DNA of 9,226 nt from UBA5734 sp964499985 (GTDB lineage Bacteria; Bacillota; Clostridia; Saccharofermentanales; UBA5734), in contig CAZCMX010000073.1 in the NCBI GenBank assembly GCA_964499985.1, positions 1-9,226 on the forward strand. Reading direction: 5' to 3'. The notes under the pieces are model-generated. The model was not told the origin of the DNA, searched no databases, and was given only the letters and a program-made list of their open reading frames with translations. Positions 6,749-9,226 of this stretch are shown piece by piece. Made by a program: the position numbers and the translations under genes. How positions within the stretch are numbered: position 1 is the stretch's first letter; each line of letters starts with the position of its first letter.

Positions 6749-7374
6749 GGCTTTTTCCCTCCGCCCGGTTTGGCCGCAGCTTTGGCGGCCGCGCGATTGG
6801 ATGTGAACCAGATCAGGGACCCGATGATGAAAAACGCGGCAGGCGGCATCACCATGATGGTCCAGGTATCCAGGCCGAGGACATTGACCGGGAAGCCGAA
6901 CAGGGTGCCAAAGCCGAAAAGCTCCCGGATGAATGAGATGATCATGAGCACACCGGTATAGCCGATGCCGGCGAACAGGCCATCGAGCATGGAGAGCAAG
7001 GGTGGGTTTTTCTGGGCATATGCTTCAGCCCGGCCCATGATGATGCAATTGGTGATGATCAGGCCAACATAGGGGCCCAGGGCCTTGCTGATCTCCGGCA
7101 AGGTCGCCTTGATGAAGATGTCGACAAGAATGACATAGGAGGCGATGACCAGGGTCTGGACAATCATCCGGATGCGGTGCGGGATCCAGTTGCGCATCAG
7201 CGACAAAGTCAGGCTGGACAGTGCTGTGGCAAAGGTCAGGCCGAGGCCCATGATCAGGGAATTGAACATCAGGTTGGTGACAGCCAGGCTCGAGCAAATG
7301 CCGAGGATCTGGCGCAGGACCTGGTTTTCTTTCCAGGTATTGCGGGCCACCACTTGTTTAATCGATTCTTTCAC
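6745..7374 (-). CDS. nqrD: Na+-translocating NADH:quinone reductase subunit D (membrane subunit, RnfE family)
   Basis: This 209-residue membrane protein is paralogous to NqrE and pairs with it in the core of the sodium pump. Cys27 (LGICSSLAVT) and Cys110 (IITNCIIMGRAEAYA) occupy the conserved positions that hold the intramembrane iron-sulfur centre; the TNCxxxGRAEA stretch is diagnostic of NqrD/RnfE. About six membrane segments are visible, and a basic Ala/Lys/Gly-rich tail (194-209) is cytoplasmic. The start codon is GTG at 7374, overlapping the nqrC stop as GTGA, with a very strong GGAGGTGA (7389-7382) 7 nt upstream that fixes this start. The stop overlaps the nqrE ATG, so translational coupling runs C-D-E. 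Confidence 0.95.
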   Translation of the reverse strand: MKESIKQVVARNTWKENQVLRQILGICSSLAVTNLMFNSLIMGLGLTFATALSSLTLSLMRNWIPHRIRMIVQTLVIASYVILVDIFIKATLPEISKALGPYVGLIITNCIIMGRAEAYAQKNPPLLSMLDGLFAGIGYTGVLMIISFIRELFGFGTLFGFPVNVLGLDTWTIMVMPPAAFFIIGSLIWFTSNRAAAKAAAKPGGGKKP

Positions 7375-8000
7375 CCGGAAATCACCTCCAGCTGGCTGAC
7401 TGTCTGATCGATCAATTGATTGAGGATTTTCAGGACGGAATTGGAGGTGGCCGTGGCCCCGGTGATGGCATCGATCACCTGACCATTATGCTCACCAAAG
7501 GCCAGACCGGTGCCCGGCTGGATCGCAAGACCGCGGAACTGGTCACGGAACAGGGGTTCCTCGATCCGGCCGCCGAGACCGGGTGTTTCATTTTGCTGCG
7601 TGAAAACCAGGCCGAGGATTTTCGTGCGGTCCGGGCTGATCCCGAGATAGCCTTCGATGGTCCCCCATAAGCCGGGTCCGGCAAAAGGAACCGCATAGCC
7701 CTGGACCTGGCCGCTGGCATCAACCTGGGCATAGATCGTCAGGTCGCCAGCCTTGGCCGTACGGATCGACTGGTCAAAGCGGCTGAAAACAGCGGGTGCT
7801 GAACCGCTCGTATCGAGGGCAAAGACATCCAGGATCGCCCTTCGTTCCGCGAGCAGGGCGTTTTCCTCGATCATCGGCAGGGCAGCCGCATTGGCAGCGG
7901 CCAGAATAGCCGTAAAGATGATGCTGACCACCAGGATGAAAGCGACGGTATAAGCATAATTTTTCAGTTTGCCTTTAGATTTCTTCTCATCCGTGCTCAT
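7371..8000 (-). CDS. nqrC: Na+-translocating NADH:quinone reductase subunit C (covalent FMN, RnfG family)
   Basis: I chose the start at 8000, whose ATG overlaps the nqrB stop (ATGA), giving 209 residues. The frame stays open further upstream, but that part is nqrB in another frame. Residues 15-37 are one membrane anchor, and the rest faces outward as an FMN-binding domain. The ETPGLGG motif (138-144) and the flavinylation motif TGAT (180-183) are intact, so Thr183 is the expected phosphoester-FMN attachment site; the flavin transferase ApbE would have to load it and is not in this window. The protein is shorter than Vibrio NqrC (about 257) and close to RnfG size, with the difference in the region between the anchor and the FMN domain. 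A purine-rich AGGAAGAAGG precedes the start inside nqrB. Confidence 0.95.
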   Translation of the reverse strand: MSTDEKKSKGKLKNYAYTVAFILVVSIIFTAILAAANAAALPMIEENALLAERRAILDVFALDTSGSAPAVFSRFDQSIRTAKAGDLTIYAQVDASGQVQGYAVPFAGPGLWGTIEGYLGISPDRTKILGLVFTQQNETPGLGGRIEEPLFRDQFRGLAIQPGTGLAFGEHNGQVIDAITGATATSNSVLKILNQLIDQTVSQLEVISG

Positions 8001-8953
8001 GTGTTCACCTTCTTCCTGCTGCTCAGGAGCTTGACCTGGCGGTCGATCAGGGGGGCGAATGTATTGGCGATCAGGATGGCGAACATGATGCCCTCGGTAA
8101 ACAGGGAGAAGGAACGGATGACCAGGGTCGCCAGCCCGATCAGGATGCCATAGATCCATTTGGCGGTTTCGTGCGAAGGCGCGGACACAGGGTCGGTCGT
8201 CATGAAAACGGTGCCGTAGAGGAAGCCGCCGGACAGCAGCATGAAAACAGGGTCTGCCTCAACGATGCCGCTTGTATAGAGGATCGTCCCACCGATCAGG
8301 AAGCTGGCCGCAGTGCCAGTCATGATCTTCCAGGATGCTGTCTTGGTCACCAGGAGATAGATGGCAGAAAGAAGAATCAGAAGGGCGCTGGTCTCACCGA
8401 GCGAACCGGGGATAAACCCAGTGAACAGGGGCAGCGTCTGGGCCCGGATGCCCTGGTTGTTCAGGTCCAGGATCGGTGTCGCCATGGTCATCACATCGAC
8501 GCCGCCAGAATACTGGATCAGGCCACCCGGGAAGCCCGTGAAAGGCTTTGACCAGTTAACGGTCATATAGGTGGGAAAGGCGATGTAAATCATGCAGCGG
8601 CCAACCAGGGCCGGATTGAAAATATTTTTGCCAAAGCCACCAAAAGCAGCCTTGCCAAAAATGATGCCAAAGGCAATGCCAACCATGGCCACCCAGTAGG
8701 GGGTCGCCGGCGGCAGGCTGAGTGTGAACAGCAGGCAGGAGACTAGAACGGCCTCCGAAACCTTGGTCTTGTCGCCCGTGACGAGCCGCATGAAAGCGTA
8801 TTCACAGGCAATGCCAGTCAACAGCACGGCTGCCAGCAAAAACAAGGTCCGATAGCCAAACAGATAGATGGAGAAGAAAAGAAGTGGCAGGAGGCTGATC
8901 CAGACACGCGTCATCAGCTTTTGCCGCTGGAAATAGGGAGAAAGTCTGATCAT
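7997..8953 (-). CDS. nqrB: Na+-translocating NADH:quinone reductase subunit B (membrane, covalent FMN, RnfD family)
   Basis: NqrB is the large membrane subunit that carries a covalent FMN and, in characterised enzymes, binds riboflavin and contributes to the quinone site. I chose the ATG at 8953 (318 residues) because GGAGG lies 4 nt upstream (8962-8958). An in-frame ATG at 9037 would add 28 residues but has no ribosome binding site and gives a polar, unlikely N-terminus. The protein is strongly hydrophobic with about ten membrane segments. Conserved blocks visible are GKAAFGGFGKNIFNPALVGR (100-119), TMATP (156-160), where Thr159 is the expected FMN attachment residue, GETSALLILLSA (186-197) and TTDPVSAP (252-259). 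It is about 95 residues shorter than Vibrio NqrB because the N-terminal extension is absent, so its length resembles RnfD. It is first in the operon, with no nqrA before it. Confidence 0.94.
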   Translation of the reverse strand: MIRLSPYFQRQKLMTRVWISLLPLLFFSIYLFGYRTLFLLAAVLLTGIACEYAFMRLVTGDKTKVSEAVLVSCLLFTLSLPPATPYWVAMVGIAFGIIFGKAAFGGFGKNIFNPALVGRCMIYIAFPTYMTVNWSKPFTGFPGGLIQYSGGVDVMTMATPILDLNNQGIRAQTLPLFTGFIPGSLGETSALLILLSAIYLLVTKTASWKIMTGTAASFLIGGTILYTSGIVEADPVFMLLSGGFLYGTVFMTTDPVSAPSHETAKWIYGILIGLATLVIRSFSLFTEGIMFAILIANTFAPLIDRQVKLLSSRKKVNT

Positions 8954-9080
8954 AGAACCTCCAAGTCGATGCTGTTCAGCAGTCAAACCCAAGAACATAG
9001 CCGGGAGTCCAAATCCAAACCTGTTTTTATGATCCATGAAAGCAAGGCAGTCTTGCCCATCCAGGGGCTTCCTTGGAATT

Positions 9081-9109
9081 ATTCTAAATAACTTCCAGCC
9101 GCTTGAAAA
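9081..9109 (-). promoter_or_regulatory. Candidate sigma-A/sigma-70 promoter of the nqrBCDEF operon
   Basis: On the minus strand TTTTCA (9109-9104) and TAGAAT (9086-9081) are separated by 17 nt, matching the consensus at 4 of 6 and 5 of 6 positions. Transcription would start near 9074, leaving a leader of about 120 nt before the chosen nqrB start at 8953. The leader contains a small 5-bp hairpin (GCAAG/CTTGC, 9042-9056). No minus-strand gene can be recognised between here and the right edge, so the operon appears to begin with nqrB. Confidence 0.55.
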
Positions 9110-9194
9110 GAGTTTGTGACAAAATCACCAAAAATCGCCACCGGAGCGGCTCCTCCTTGATGGCAGTCTGCCTCTTAAGTTGTCCCCCGCGGTG

Positions 9195-9226
9195 TATAAT
9201 GAAGGGGAACGGAGATGATGAAATGG
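9195..9226 (+). promoter_or_regulatory. Possible -10 element and start of a divergent plus-strand gene at the window edge
   Basis: A perfect TATAAT (9195-9200) is followed by AAGGGG (9202-9207) and an ATG at 9215 (or 9218), 7 nt downstream, leading into the window end after only four codons. The -35 region at the right distance (CTCTTA, 9172-9177) is poor. The expected transcription start, near 9207, would fall at the end of the AAGGGG, so promoter and ribosome binding site do not fit together well. Too little sequence remains to say what the gene would be. Confidence 0.25.

Noticed and set aside
6005..6961. 318-codon plus-strand open frame rich in Asp, Gln and His
   Set aside because: It runs antisense across nqrF, nqrE and nqrD, which are certain genes. 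Its composition is what the reverse complement of membrane-protein codons gives, and no ribosome binding site or known domain supports it.
8001..8159. N-terminal extension of nqrC into nqrB (frame open from 8159)
   Set aside because: The extension is out-of-frame nqrB coding sequence with no membrane-anchor character. The ATG at 8000 overlaps the nqrB stop and leads directly into a normal NqrC N-terminus.
8954..9037. 28-residue N-terminal extension of nqrB from the ATG at 9037
   Set aside because: There is no ribosome binding site at 9037, whereas the ATG at 8953 has GGAGG just upstream and gives the family-like N-terminus.
9131..9160. GC-rich dyad GGAGC/GCTCC near the right edge as a terminator
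   Set aside because: The stem is only 5 bp with a 1-nt centre, and the nearest T-run on the minus strand is about 8 nt away, so it does not make a convincing terminator.

Overview
Every gene I can support in this window lies on the minus strand, so the window reads right to left. Three things suggest an anaerobic Gram-positive-type bacterium, perhaps a clostridial Bacillota: strong GGAGG-type ribosome binding sites, an intrinsic terminator with a long U-tract, and an exported giant repeat protein with a Ser/Thr/Glu/Pro-rich stalk next to a sodium pump. Base composition looks moderately GC-rich by eye. This placement is inference from style only; there is no rRNA or other marker gene in the window.

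Right part (about 4489-9109): a compact operon for the Na+-translocating NADH:quinone oxidoreductase in the order nqrB-nqrC-nqrD-nqrE-nqrF, followed by a 156-residue conserved-looking protein of unknown function. B/C, C/D and D/E overlap by 4 nt (ATGA, GTGA, ATGA). E/F are separated by 69 nt and F/orf156 by 22 nt. Key cofactor residues are present: covalent FMN threonines in NqrB and NqrC, a membrane cysteine in each half of NqrD and NqrE, and the [2Fe-2S], FAD and NADH motifs in NqrF. NqrF would feed NADH electrons into the membrane subunits, which pump Na+ and reduce quinone. No nqrA lies directly upstream of nqrB; that space holds a plausible promoter and possibly the start of a divergent gene at the right edge. 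The subunits are short compared with Vibrio and close to Rnf subunit sizes.

Middle (4118-4488): a 371-nt intergenic region rich in signals for minus-strand transcription. In order of transcription these are an extended -10 promoter candidate, a boxA-like motif, an 8-bp inverted repeat, a strong intrinsic terminator, a 12-bp palindrome, a small hairpin and a good Shine-Dalgarno. The terminator may simply end the nqr operon, or it may be an attenuator in a roughly 290-nt leader of the next gene.

Left part (1-4117): the first 1372 codons of one giant exported surface protein running off the left edge. It has a signal peptide, a low-complexity Ser/Thr/Glu/Pro linker, a globular region, an SdrD-B-like domain with a calcium-type loop, and then at least eight tandem 115/116-residue DUF7507/DUF11-like repeats. 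The long open frames on the plus strand here are antisense shadows of these repeats.
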